Assembly: GCA_902794005.1 (NCBI GenBank)
Contig: CADBFO010000021.1
Location: 1 to 57,861, forward strand
DNA from: an uncultured Bacteroidia bacterium
Lineage (GTDB): Bacteria > Bacteroidota > Bacteroidia > Bacteroidales > UBA932
Direction of reading: 5' to 3'
Length of the DNA stretch: 57,861 bases
The notes under the pieces are model-generated. The model saw only the letters and a program-made list of their open reading frames with translations, was not told where the DNA came from and did no database searches. Below, piece after piece: positions 8,465 to 16,715 of this stretch (positions within the stretch are counted from its first letter, which is position 1; each line of letters starts with the position of its first letter). A program made the position numbers and the translations under genes.

Positions 8465-9819
8465 TGATGGATAATGCCCTTTTGACCCAAGAAGAAATCG
8501 CGCTGGCCCGCCACTGCCTGGAGTATGCACGGCAGCAAGGCGCCGGGAAAGTGAGGATTACCCTGAGCAAAAGCCTGATGAACCTCATCGGCCTTCTCTC
8601 GGGAGAGGTGGACAAAACGGCCCACGCCCTGGACCGCAGCCTGCAAATCCAGCTGTTCGTAGAAGGAAAGTATGGTGCTTTCTCCAGCAACAAACTGGAA
8701 AAAGAGGGTCTGGAAGCCTTCATTTCCGAGGCCATTGATACGGTGAAGATGCTGGAGCCCGACAGTTTCCGGGAGCTTCCCGCCCCGGAACGCCTTTGTA
8801 CGAAAGCCCTCACCGGTCGTGAACTGGACCTCTACGATCCCGCCTATGCCTCCCTGTCGGCCCAGAAGCGCAAAGAGATTGCCCTGGCTTCCATGGCCTG
8901 GAACAGGCTGCAGGGCCGGCAGGAAGGCTGGAAACTCATTGCCGAGGAAGGAGAATACTCCGACAGCGTCTTCGATTCCCTGACCCTTGACAGCCAGGGC
9001 CTTTATGCCCGCCATACGGAGACCTCCTTCGAAATCGGATACGAATCCACTGTGGAAGATGCGGAAGGAAACCATTTCTCCAGCTACTGGTGGGATGCCG
9101 CTCCCCTGCTGGAAAATCTGCAGTGGAAAAACTGCGCCGAGACCGCCTGCCGGCGCGCCGTGGAACAAATCGGTCCCCGGAGCGTGGAAAGCGGAAAATA
9201 CAACGTAGTGGTGGACAGCGAGTGCGCGTCCAAACTGCTCACACCCGTGCTGAATGCCCTGGGAGGTTTTTCGCTGCAGCAGAAAAACTCGTTCCTGGTG
9301 GACAGTCTCGGGAAACGGCTTTTCCCGGAGAACCTGACCATTCTGGACCTGCCGCTCACGCCCGGCGACACCGGCTGCCGCCTCTTCGACAGCGAAGGGG
9401 TTGCCACGCGGGAAATGCCCGTCATTGAAAACGGCGTGGTAAAAACCTATTTCCTGAACACGTACATCGCCGGCAAGATGCAGGCCGAACCCACCATCGA
9501 GGATGTCACCCGCATCAAGCTGCTCCCGGTGGGCGACAGCAAAACCCGCGAACAACTGATGGCCCAGGTGGGCGACGGCATTCTGGTAACGGGTTTCAAC
9601 GGTGGCAATTCCAACCCCGCCACCGGCAATTTCTCCTACGGAATCGAAGGATTCCTTTTCCGGAACGGCCGCCCGGTGCACCCTGTCAGGGAAATGCTCA
9701 TCACCGGCAATTTCCTCAGCCTCTGGGGAAACCTTATCGGCACGGCCGATGACGCACGCCCCTGCCTTTCCAAACTCATCCCCACCCTGGCCTTCCGCCA
9801 GGTGGATGTCAGCGCATAA
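8464..9819 (+). CDS. tldE: Metalloprotease partner TldE (PmbA)
   Basis: Partner subunit of TldD, from the same U62 family but without the zinc-binding HExxxH. The 451-residue sequence shows the family layout: an N-terminal half with LSGEVDKTAHALDRSLQIQ, then GKYNVVVDSECASKLL, and a C-terminal block with GFNGGNSNPATGNFSYG, which is characteristic of PmbA/TldE. It starts directly at the tldD stop and is followed after 3 nt by the glycosyltransferase gene. The dimer is cytosolic and degrades flexible peptides that enter its chamber, which agrees with the peptide transporter at the head of the cluster. Confidence 0.92.
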   Translation: MMDNALLTQEEIALARHCLEYARQQGAGKVRITLSKSLMNLIGLLSGEVDKTAHALDRSLQIQLFVEGKYGAFSSNKLEKEGLEAFISEAIDTVKMLEPDSFRELPAPERLCTKALTGRELDLYDPAYASLSAQKRKEIALASMAWNRLQGRQEGWKLIAEEGEYSDSVFDSLTLDSQGLYARHTETSFEIGYESTVEDAEGNHFSSYWWDAAPLLENLQWKNCAETACRRAVEQIGPRSVESGKYNVVVDSECASKLLTPVLNALGGFSLQQKNSFLVDSLGKRLFPENLTILDLPLTPGDTGCRLFDSEGVATREMPVIENGVVKTYFLNTYIAGKMQAEPTIEDVTRIKLLPVGDSKTREQLMAQVGDGILVTGFNGGNSNPATGNFSYGIEGFLFRNGRPVHPVREMLITGNFLSLWGNLIGTADDARPCLSKLIPTLAFRQVDVSA

Positions 9820-9822
9820 TGT

Positions 9823-10830
9823 ATGAAAACCGCCGTCGTCATCCTCAATTACAATACGAAGGACTACCTCCGCAAGTTCCTTCCGGGACTCATCGCCTCC
9901 TGTGAGGGGCAGGATGCCCGGGTATTTGTGGTGGACAACGCCTCCGGCGACGGATCCGTCCAGATGATGGAAGCGGAATTCCCGGACATTCCGCTCATTG
10001 TGCTGGAGAAGAATTTCGGGTTCACAGGAGGCTACAACCGGGCCCTGGAAATGATTGAGGCCGACTATTTTGTCCTCATCAACAGCGATATCGAAGTGCC
10101 GGAAGGCTGGCTGAAGCCTCTTACGGACTGGATGGACAGCCATCCGCAGTGCGGAGCCTGCGGTCCCAAGCTCCTCTCCTGGCACCGGCGGGACCGCTTC
10201 GAATACGCCGGGGCGGCCGGGGGGCTTATCGACCGCTACGGCTATCCCTTCTGCCGGGGCCGGATCATGCTGAAAGTGGAAAAAGACCGCGGGCAGTACG
10301 ACAGCCCGCAGAACGTGCTCTGGGTAAGCGGCGCCTGCCTGATGGTGCGTTCCTGCGTATGGAAGGCCCTGGGGGGCCTGGACGAGCGTTTTTTTGCCCA
10401 CATGGAAGAGATCGACCTTTGCTGGAGAATGCAGCTCGGAGGCTGGAAGGTGACGGTGGTGCCCGCATCGGCCGTATGGCATATCGGCGGCGGAACCCTT
10501 CGCAACGAATCGCCCTTCAAGCTCTACCTGAACTTTAGGAACAACCTCCTGCTGCTGGAAAACAACCTGCCGGCCACATTCGCTGCCGAAGGCGCGAAAA
10601 CCCCTTACGGGAAAGCGCGGCGGCGCATCCTTGCCCGCATGTGCCTGGACGGCCTGTCGGCCCTGGTCTATCTCGTGACCCGCCGCCGGACTTTCTACAA
10701 AGCCGTCCTGGAGGCGCACCGGGAATACCGCCGGCTCCGGCGCAAGGGGACCATCCCTCCCGCACCGCAGATGCCGGAAGGCCTGTACCGCGGCTGGATT
10801 GTCCCGAAAGGCTTGTTCAGGAGATTATAA
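9823..10830 (+). CDS. Family 2 glycosyltransferase
   Basis: Cytosolic or membrane-associated inverting glycosyltransferase with the GT-A fold, 335 residues. Visible motifs are the N-terminal VVILNYNTKDYL, VVDNASGDGS for the nucleotide-sugar site, NFGFTGGYNRAL, the metal-binding LINSDIEVP, and the late block DERFFAHMEEIDLCWRM, which resembles rhamnosyltransferase-type GT2 enzymes of cell-surface glycan synthesis. Acceptor and sugar are unknown. It starts 3 nt after tldE, probably as the last gene of this transcription unit, and is followed by a 164-nt gap that contains the trkA promoter. It has no obvious functional link with TldDE. Confidence 0.88.
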   Translation: MKTAVVILNYNTKDYLRKFLPGLIASCEGQDARVFVVDNASGDGSVQMMEAEFPDIPLIVLEKNFGFTGGYNRALEMIEADYFVLINSDIEVPEGWLKPLTDWMDSHPQCGACGPKLLSWHRRDRFEYAGAAGGLIDRYGYPFCRGRIMLKVEKDRGQYDSPQNVLWVSGACLMVRSCVWKALGGLDERFFAHMEEIDLCWRMQLGGWKVTVVPASAVWHIGGGTLRNESPFKLYLNFRNNLLLLENNLPATFAAEGAKTPYGKARRRILARMCLDGLSALVYLVTRRRTFYKAVLEAHREYRRLRRKGTIPPAPQMPEGLYRGWIVPKGLFRRL

Positions 10831-10937
10831 GACGGGGGATTCCTCAGCATTTTGGGCAGCACCTCGAAAACAGGCGGTAATGAAGCCACGATTTTTGGCC
10901 CCGGGCCTCGCAGAATGCCCCGGCGGAAAACATTCTT

Positions 10938-10968
10938 TTTGTTACCGTACCAATTTTTTGTATCTTTG
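10938..10968 (+). promoter_or_regulatory. Promoter of trkA (Bacteroidetes type)
   Basis: TTTG at 10938-10941, 19 nt, then TATCTTTG at 10961-10968: a full consensus match. It lies 26 nt before the trkA start codon. I see nothing else clear in the 10831-10994 gap. Confidence 0.8.
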
Positions 10969-10994
10969 CGTAATAGGACAATGACAGCGCATAT

Positions 10995-12362
10995 ATGAAG
11001 ATTATCATCGAAGGCGCCGGGCAGACGGGTTCCCACCTCGCGAAAATGCTCAGCGTGGAAGCCAACGAAATCACCGTCATCGATTCGGATGCCGGCCGCA
11101 TCCGCTCACTTGCCTCCCAGGCCGATGTCGTCACCATCCAAGGCCCACCTTCCACCATCGGCATCCTGAAAGATGCCGGCTGCGACGGAGCCGACCTTTT
11201 CATCGCCGTCAACCCCAGCATGGAGCAGAGCGTCAATATCGTAAGCGCCCTTCTGGCCAAGAAGCTGGGCACCAAGCGCGTGATTGCCCGTATCGACGAC
11301 GAAGCCTATCTCTCCCCCGAGAACAAACTGCTGTTCAAGGACATGGGCCTGGACATGATGTTTTTCCCCGAGAAGAGCGCCAGTGATGAAATCGTGGATC
11401 TGCTGCGCAGCAGCGCCTCCACGGACACCCTGGATTTTGCCCGGGGCAAACTGCAGCTTTCGGTCTTCAAGCTGGACGACGACTCCCCGCTTCTGGACAT
11501 GAACGTGACGGAATTCGCCCATGCCGTGAAGAATATCGAAGCCGCATCCGATTTTCGCATCGTCGCCATTTCACGCGGCGGGAAGACCATTATCCCCAAG
11601 TTTGACACCACTTTCAAATTCCACGATTACCTTTATATCATTTCCCGCCGGGACGGCATGCCCGCCCTCATGAGATTCCTGGGAAAAGACAAGATCGACA
11701 TCCGCCGGGTCATGATTCTCGGAGGCAGCGAAATCGGCTATATGGTGGCCGAAAGACTTGCCGGGCAGAAACTGGACGACATCAAGCTCATCGAGGTGGA
11801 CCGGAATCGTGCCCGACACCTTTCGGAAGTCCTCCCGGACGAGGTAACGGTGGTCTGCGGAGATGCCCGCAATTCCGATTTTCTCCAGGAGGAGGACATC
11901 CGCGGCTTCCAGGCGGTGCTGGCGTTCACCGGAAACGACGAAGTGAACATCCTTTCCTGCGTAGTGGCCAAGAAAATGGGGGTTCCCCGCGTCATTGCAC
12001 AGGTGGAAAACCTCGAATACCTGCGTCTGGCTGAAGAAATGGGCGTCGATACCGTCATCAACAAGAAACTGATTACGGCCAGCCGCATCTTCAAGTTCAC
12101 CCTCTCGGACAAAGTGAGGTCGGTCCGCTATGTGAGCGGTACGGATGCCGAGGTGCTGGAATACACGGCCGCCCCCGGTTCCCGCATTACCAAAAGCATC
12201 CTGAAGGAGATTGAATTCCCGGCCAATGCCATCATCGGCGGCGTCATCCGCGGCGGAGACAGTTTCATCGCCGTAGGACATTCACGGATAGAACCGTACG
12301 ACCGCGTCGCCGTATTCGCCCTTCCCGATGCCGTGAAAGACGTGGACAAAATGTTCAAATAA
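10995..12362 (+). CDS. trkA: Potassium uptake regulatory subunit TrkA
   Basis: Peripheral NAD-binding subunit of the Trk potassium channel, bound to the cytosolic face of TrkH. The 455-residue protein has the duplicated layout of TrkA: a first Rossmann domain starting IIIEGAGQTGSHLA, a TrkA-C domain around residues 140-220, a second Rossmann domain starting VMILGGSEIGYMVAERL near residue 237, and a second TrkA-C domain at the end. The gene has its own consensus promoter. The membrane partner TrkH, often adjacent in this phylum, is absent from the window. The decarboxylase operon follows directly. Confidence 0.92.
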   Translation: MKIIIEGAGQTGSHLAKMLSVEANEITVIDSDAGRIRSLASQADVVTIQGPPSTIGILKDAGCDGADLFIAVNPSMEQSVNIVSALLAKKLGTKRVIARIDDEAYLSPENKLLFKDMGLDMMFFPEKSASDEIVDLLRSSASTDTLDFARGKLQLSVFKLDDDSPLLDMNVTEFAHAVKNIEAASDFRIVAISRGGKTIIPKFDTTFKFHDYLYIISRRDGMPALMRFLGKDKIDIRRVMILGGSEIGYMVAERLAGQKLDDIKLIEVDRNRARHLSEVLPDEVTVVCGDARNSDFLQEEDIRGFQAVLAFTGNDEVNILSCVVAKKMGVPRVIAQVENLEYLRLAEEMGVDTVINKKLITASRIFKFTLSDKVRSVRYVSGTDAEVLEYTAAPGSRITKSILKEIEFPANAIIGGVIRGGDSFIAVGHSRIEPYDRVAVFALPDAVKDVDKMFK

Positions 12363-12366
12363 TTGC

Positions 12367-12374
12367 TAAATTTG
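12367..12374 (+). promoter_or_regulatory. -7 element upstream of the decarboxylase operon
   Basis: TAAATTTG matches TAnnTTTG and lies 21 nt before the ATG at 12396. No good -33 element is seen in the end of trkA, so this is only a candidate for an internal promoter. Confidence 0.4.
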
Positions 12375-12395
12375 CAAGATCAGAAAACCAACGAT

Positions 12396-13952
12396 ATGAG
12401 CATCCAGACGGATAACATTCAAAAATTGGTGGAGCGCCGGGCCCTCGCCCGCCTCGGCGGCGGAGAAAAACGCATCGAAGCCCAGCACGCCAAAGGAAAA
12501 CTTACGGCCCGCGAGCGCCTGTCCCTGCTTCTGGACAAGGGCAGCTTTGAAGAATACGACATGTTCGTGCAGCACCGCTGTACCAATTTCGGCATGGACA
12601 AAAGCCATCCCGACGGAGATGGCGTCGTTACAGGATGCGGCACCATCGAAGGACGCCCGGTGTATGTGTTCGCCCAGGATTTCACCGTCAGCGGCGGCTC
12701 CCTCTCCAAGACCATGAGTGAAAAAATCTGCAAGGTCATGGACATGGCCTTGCGGAACGGCGCCCCCTGCATCGGCCTGAACGATTCGGGCGGCGCGCGC
12801 ATCCAGGAAGGAATCGACGCCCTGGCCGGCTACGGAGAAATCTTCGAGCGCAACATCCTGGCTTCCGGCGTAGTTCCGCAAATCAGCGCTATCCTGGGGC
12901 CCTGTGCCGGCGGTGCGGTATATTCCCCCGCCCTCACGGACTTTACCTTCATGGTCAAGAATACCTCCTACATGTTCCTTACCGGCCCGGCCGTCGTGAA
13001 GAGCGTCACCGGAGAAGAAGTCAGCCAGGAGGAGCTCGGAGGAGCCTCCGTCCATGCTTCCAAAAGCGGTGTGGCCCATTTTGCCGCCGAAAACGAGCAG
13101 GAAGCCATCGCTACCATCCGGGAGCTTTTGTCCTATCTCCCCCAGAACAACCTGGAATCGGCCCCTTTCCTGGAGACCGCAGACCCCGTGAACCGCGTGG
13201 ACGATGCCCTCAACGCCATCATCCCCGACAATCCCAACAAATCCTACGATATGTACCAGGTTATCCGGAGCATCGTGGACGACGGACGCTTCCTGGAAAT
13301 TCATAAGGATTTTGCCAAGAACATGATCGTGGGCTTTGCCCACATGAACGGACGCAGCGTGGGCATCGTTGCCAACCAGCCCGGCGTACTGGCAGGCGTA
13401 CTGGATATCAACGCCAGCCGCAAGGCCGCCCGCTTCGTGCGCTTCTGCGACGCCTTCAACATTCCGCTGGTCACGCTGGTGGACGTTCCCGGCTTCCTTC
13501 CCGGCACCCAGCAGGAATACGGCGCCATCATTACCAACGGCGCCAAACTCCTGTACGCTTTCGGCGAGGCAACCGTTCCCAAGGTCACCGTCACGCTGCG
13601 GAAAGCCTATGGCGGCGCCCATATCGTCATGAGCTGCAAACAGCTCCGCGGAGACGTCAATTACGCCTGGCCCAGCGCCCAGATCGCCGTCATGGGGGCC
13701 GATGGAGCCGTAAACGTTCTCCATGCCAAGGAAATGAAGGAGAACCCGCAGCAGGCTTCCGCCATTTTCGAAGAGAAGAAGAAGGAATACGAAGACCTTT
13801 TCTCCAATCCGTACCAGGCCGCCCAGAAGGGCTACATCGAAGACGTGATCGAGCCGCGCAACACGCGCTTCCGCGTTATCCGCGCCCTGGAACAGCTTGC
13901 CGGCAAACAGGCCTCCGTCCCTGCCAAGAAACACGATAACCTGCCGCTGTAA
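12396..13952 (+). CDS. mmdA: Methylmalonyl-CoA decarboxylase alpha subunit (carboxyltransferase)
   Basis: Carboxyltransferase of about 518 residues that moves the carboxyl group from methylmalonyl-CoA to biotin. The two crotonase-like halves are clear: [23 protein letters not shown] with the CoA-binding [13 protein letters not shown], and later [14 protein letters not shown] with [11 protein letters not shown]. Alone it could equally be a propionyl-CoA carboxylase beta chain. The OadG-like gene, biotin carrier and OadB-type membrane subunit directly downstream identify it as part of a sodium-translocating decarboxylase. I used ATG 12396 ([10 protein letters not shown]); an upstream TTG at 12363 would extend it into the -7 box region. 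In propionate producers this enzyme conserves the decarboxylation energy of the succinate pathway. Confidence 0.88.
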   Translation: MSIQTDNIQKLVERRALARLGGGEKRIEAQHAKGKLTARERLSLLLDKGSFEEYDMFVQHRCTNFGMDKSHPDGDGVVTGCGTIEGRPVYVFAQDFTVSGGSLSKTMSEKICKVMDMALRNGAPCIGLNDSGGARIQEGIDALAGYGEIFERNILASGVVPQISAILGPCAGGAVYSPALTDFTFMVKNTSYMFLTGPAVVKSVTGEEVSQEELGGASVHASKSGVAHFAAENEQEAIATIRELLSYLPQNNLESAPFLETADPVNRVDDALNAIIPDNPNKSYDMYQVIRSIVDDGRFLEIHKDFAKNMIVGFAHMNGRSVGIVANQPGVLAGVLDINASRKAARFVRFCDAFNIPLVTLVDVPGFLPGTQQEYGAIITNGAKLLYAFGEATVPKVTVTLRKAYGGAHIVMSCKQLRGDVNYAWPSAQIAVMGADGAVNVLHAKEMKENPQQASAIFEEKKKEYEDLFSNPYQAAQKGYIEDVIEPRNTRFRVIRALEQLAGKQASVPAKKHDNLPL

Positions 13953-13955
13953 ACC

Positions 13956-14894
13956 ATGAGAAAAGTCCTCACAAGCGTACTGGTCCTCCTGGTATCGGCC
14001 CTGGCCTTGAAAGCCCAGAATGTCAGCGACCTCATCATTTCCGAGGTGCTGGCCCAGCCGGATTCCACCGGCATTCTGGACGATTACGGGCGTCGCAGCG
14101 GCTGGGTGGAACTGTACAACAAATCTACCGGAACGGTGAATTTCGGCGGCTGTTACCTGACGGACGACCGTAGCGCTCTCCGGAAAAGCCCCATTCCCAA
14201 GAGCGACCTGCGCACCAAACTGGGTCCTCGCCAGACCGTGCTTCTGTACTGCAGCGGAAACGGCCACGACGGAACCTTCTACGCAGGATTTACCCTGGCG
14301 CCCGGAAAAACCGTTTATCTCGTATCCAACGACGGGCGCACCATCATCGACTCCCTGCAGATTCCGGCCGGCCTTCCTGTCGGAAAATCGGTCATCAAAC
14401 TGGCCGAGGACATCCGGCAGCAGAATTTCGAGACGGTTCACGAACCCGCAACGCCCTCGCCTGCCATCGTCAACGGAGACCAGAATGCCGCCACCAAGGG
14501 AGAACGCATGAAAGAGCGGGATCCGCACGGCTGGATTCTGACTGTCGTCTCCGTGAGCGTGGTGTTCTGCGCCCTGGCGATCCTGTGGTTCCTCTTCTGG
14601 CTGCTGTTTGACCGCTCCGCCAAGAAGAAAGCGAAGGAAGGGACCTCGCTCAGCAAGACAAAAGGAAAGCGGACTGTCACATTGGGCGAAAGCGAAGAAT
14701 CTGCCGTGGCGGCCGCCATTGCCCTGGCGCTGGACATGGAGCAGGGCGGAGACAGGTATGCCGCCATTGCCGCAGCCGTGCACCTGTACCTGAGCGAATC
14801 CGTCCACGACGTAGAGCCGGGCATCGTAACCATTCGCAGGGCAGAAAGCGAATGGAACAACAAATCACTGATTTTCAGAAAGTTACCAAGATAA
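13956..14894 (+). CDS. OadG-like gamma/delta subunit with exported lamin-tail domain
   Basis: Membrane protein of 312 residues with three parts. Residues 1-21 are a signal peptide ending in KAQ. Residues about 22-140 look like a lamin-tail beta-sandwich (start SDLIISEVLAQP, core WVELYNKSTGTVNFGGCYLTDD, then GKTVYLVSNDG). A transmembrane helix at about 193-217 is followed by a cytosolic lysine-rich linker and a tail with AAIAAAVHLYL and GIVTIRRAESEWNNK, as in OadG-like subunits of these decarboxylases. The topology places the lamin-tail domain in the periplasm. OadG-type subunits hold the carboxyltransferase and membrane pump together. The position between mmdA and the biotin carrier supports this role. 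Confidence 0.8.
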   Translation: MRKVLTSVLVLLVSALALKAQNVSDLIISEVLAQPDSTGILDDYGRRSGWVELYNKSTGTVNFGGCYLTDDRSALRKSPIPKSDLRTKLGPRQTVLLYCSGNGHDGTFYAGFTLAPGKTVYLVSNDGRTIIDSLQIPAGLPVGKSVIKLAEDIRQQNFETVHEPATPSPAIVNGDQNAATKGERMKERDPHGWILTVVSVSVVFCALAILWFLFWLLFDRSAKKKAKEGTSLSKTKGKRTVTLGESEESAVAAAIALALDMEQGGDRYAAIAAAVHLYLSESVHDVEPGIVTIRRAESEWNNKSLIFRKLPR

Positions 14895-14929
14895 GTAACT
14901 AAAGAGTTATTGATAAAAACAAAAATGTT

Positions 14930-15361
14930 ATGAAGTCATATAAGTTCAAAATCAACGGGAAGGACTACGCCGTGACCATCGGCGAAGCAGAGGGCAGAAT
15001 GCTGTCCGTCAACGTAAACGGGGCCGACTATCAGGTAGAGTTGGAGAACGCTCCCGTCGCGGCTCCGGCCCCGGTCCAGACTGCCGCCCCGGCAGCAGCG
15101 GCTGCTGTGGCACCCGCGGCCCCGGCGCCCGCCGCACCCGCCGGTGCCGGTGAGAAGGTCAACTCTCCGCTTCCGGGCGTCATCGTAGAAGTGAGCGTCA
15201 AAGAAGGCCAGGCCGTGAAGGCCGGCCAGAAAGTCGCCGTCCTGGAAGCCATGAAGATGGAGAACGAAATCCCCGCCCCCAAGGACGGAACCATCACCGC
15301 CATCCATGTGAACAAAGGAGACAGCATCCTGGAAGGTGCTCCCGTCGTAACCATCGCCTAA
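14930..15361 (+). CDS. mmdC: Biotin carrier subunit of the decarboxylase
   Basis: Biotinyl carrier protein of 143 residues. An N-terminal folded segment (1-41) is followed by a flexible Ala/Pro linker (about 42-72) and the biotinyl domain. Lys109 in EAMKMEN is the biotinylation site. It carries the carboxyl group from the alpha subunit to the membrane beta subunit, where decarboxylation drives sodium export. The stop codon TAA at 15359-15361 is immediately followed by the start of the beta subunit with a one-base overlap, so both are coupled. A biotin carrier of a soluble carboxylase would look similar; the neighbours decide. Confidence 0.92.
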   Translation: MKSYKFKINGKDYAVTIGEAEGRMLSVNVNGADYQVELENAPVAAPAPVQTAAPAAAAAVAPAAPAPAAPAGAGEKVNSPLPGVIVEVSVKEGQAVKAGQKVAVLEAMKMENEIPAPKDGTITAIHVNKGDSILEGAPVVTIA

Positions 15362-16506
15362 TGGAACACATTTTCGAGTCCCTTTCCCAGTTCTGGGAAT
15401 ACACCGGTTTCGCAAACTGCTCCTGGCAGAACCTGGTGATGATTGCCATCGGCCTGGTATTCATCACACTGGCCATTGTCAAGGAGTGGGAACCCATGCT
15501 GCTGGTTCCCATCGGCTTTGGAATGATTGTAGGCAACATCCCCATGTTCCCCGGTCTGAACATCGGCGTGTATGAGGACGGCTCCGTTCTCAACATCCTT
15601 TATCAGGGCGTGAAACAGGGGTGGTATCCCCCGCTCATTTTTCTGGGCATCGGAGCCATGACGGATTTCTCCGCACTCATCTCGCAGCCGCGCCTCATCC
15701 TCATCGGGGCCGCCGCGCAGATGGGCATTTTCGGGGCCTATCTCCTGGCGCTGCTCATGGGCTTTGCTCCCAATGAGGCCGGCGCCATCGGCATTATCGG
15801 CGGCGCCGACGGTCCCACGGCCATCTTCCTCAGTTCCAAACTGGCCCCGGACCTGATGGGCGCCATCGCCGTATCGGCCTATTCCTATATGGCCCTGGTG
15901 CCCGTGATTCAGAAGCCCATCATGCTCCTGCTCACCACCAAGAAGGAAAGGCTGATTCACATGCCCACCCCGCGCGTGGTGTCCAAGAAAGAGAAAATCA
16001 TCTTCCCCATCGTGGGCTTTCTCATCACCGCATTCATCGTGCCGAGTGGTCTGCCGCTGCTGGGCATGCTCTTCTTCGGGAACCTTCTCAAGGAAAGCGG
16101 CGTCACCAAGCGTTTGGCCAACACCGCCAGCGGTCCGCTCATCGATGTAGTGACCACCCTGATCGGCCTCACCGTGGGCGCATCCACCCAGGCCGACAAA
16201 TTCATCAGCGTCAAGTCCATCCTCATCTTCGGACTGGGCCTGCTGAGTTTCGTGATCGCCACCACCAGCGGCGTGCTGTTCGTCAAACTGATGAACCTTT
16301 TCATCGCCAACCCGGCCAAGAAGATCAATCCGCTCATCGGCAATGCCGGTGTGTCGGCCGTACCGGACAGCGCGCGCGTTTCCGAGGTCGTGGGCCGCGA
16401 GATAGACCCCACCAACCACCTCCTGATGCACGCCATGGGCCCCAATGTGGCGGGTGTAATTGGATCGGCCGTCGCCGCCGGTATCCTGTTGAGTTTCCTC
16501 GGCTAA
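15361..16506 (+). CDS. mmdB: Sodium-translocating decarboxylase beta subunit (OadB/MmdB)
   Basis: Integral membrane subunit of 381 residues that decarboxylates carboxybiotin and exports sodium. It contains the conserved block GIIGGADGPTAIFLSSKL; Asp150 corresponds to the essential aspartate of the OadB family. About nine to eleven hydrophobic segments are seen, and the protein ends with HAMGPNVAGVIGSAVAAG, typical of the family. It is the last gene of the decarboxylase operon and is followed by a strong intrinsic terminator. Oxaloacetate and methylmalonyl-CoA decarboxylases share this subunit. The carboxyltransferase type at the start of the operon favours methylmalonyl-CoA. Confidence 0.93.
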   Translation: MEHIFESLSQFWEYTGFANCSWQNLVMIAIGLVFITLAIVKEWEPMLLVPIGFGMIVGNIPMFPGLNIGVYEDGSVLNILYQGVKQGWYPPLIFLGIGAMTDFSALISQPRLILIGAAAQMGIFGAYLLALLMGFAPNEAGAIGIIGGADGPTAIFLSSKLAPDLMGAIAVSAYSYMALVPVIQKPIMLLLTTKKERLIHMPTPRVVSKKEKIIFPIVGFLITAFIVPSGLPLLGMLFFGNLLKESGVTKRLANTASGPLIDVVTTLIGLTVGASTQADKFISVKSILIFGLGLLSFVIATTSGVLFVKLMNLFIANPAKKINPLIGNAGVSAVPDSARVSEVVGREIDPTNHLLMHAMGPNVAGVIGSAVAAGILLSFLG

Positions 16507-16548
16507 TCTACTGGCAGGAAAACATCTGAATATCAGCACTTTACTTAT

Positions 16549-16580
16549 AATCCTCTGCGCTTTTTGCGCAGAGGATTTTG
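16549..16580 (+). terminator. Intrinsic terminator of the decarboxylase operon
   Basis: A 12-bp perfect stem (AATCCTCTGCGC at 16549-16560, GCGCAGAGGATT at 16566-16577) with a TTTTT loop, followed by a short T stretch. It lies 43 nt after the beta subunit stop. Confidence 0.85.
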
Positions 16581-16646
16581 CGTAATCGGCTCATTACTAC
16601 ATGCTTGGCTGCCACACAGAATCTTAGGTTAAAAGTTTAAAGAATA

Positions 16647-16677
16647 TTTGGAAATTTGCTTCAAAAGTATAACTTTG
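16647..16677 (+). promoter_or_regulatory. Promoter of the ior operon (Bacteroidetes type)
   Basis: TTTG at 16647-16650, 19 nt, then TAACTTTG at 16670-16677: full consensus, 38 nt before the iorA start codon. Confidence 0.8.
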
Positions 16678-16715
16678 TAGATTGAAAACAGCGAAATTAG
16701 TAATCGGTTTAAAAG

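Noticed and set aside
12396-13952. Propionyl-CoA carboxylase beta subunit as the function of the carboxyltransferase
   Set aside because: The family cannot tell the two apart, but the biotin carrier is a short stand-alone protein and the OadG- and OadB-like membrane subunits follow in the same operon, which fits a decarboxylase pump.
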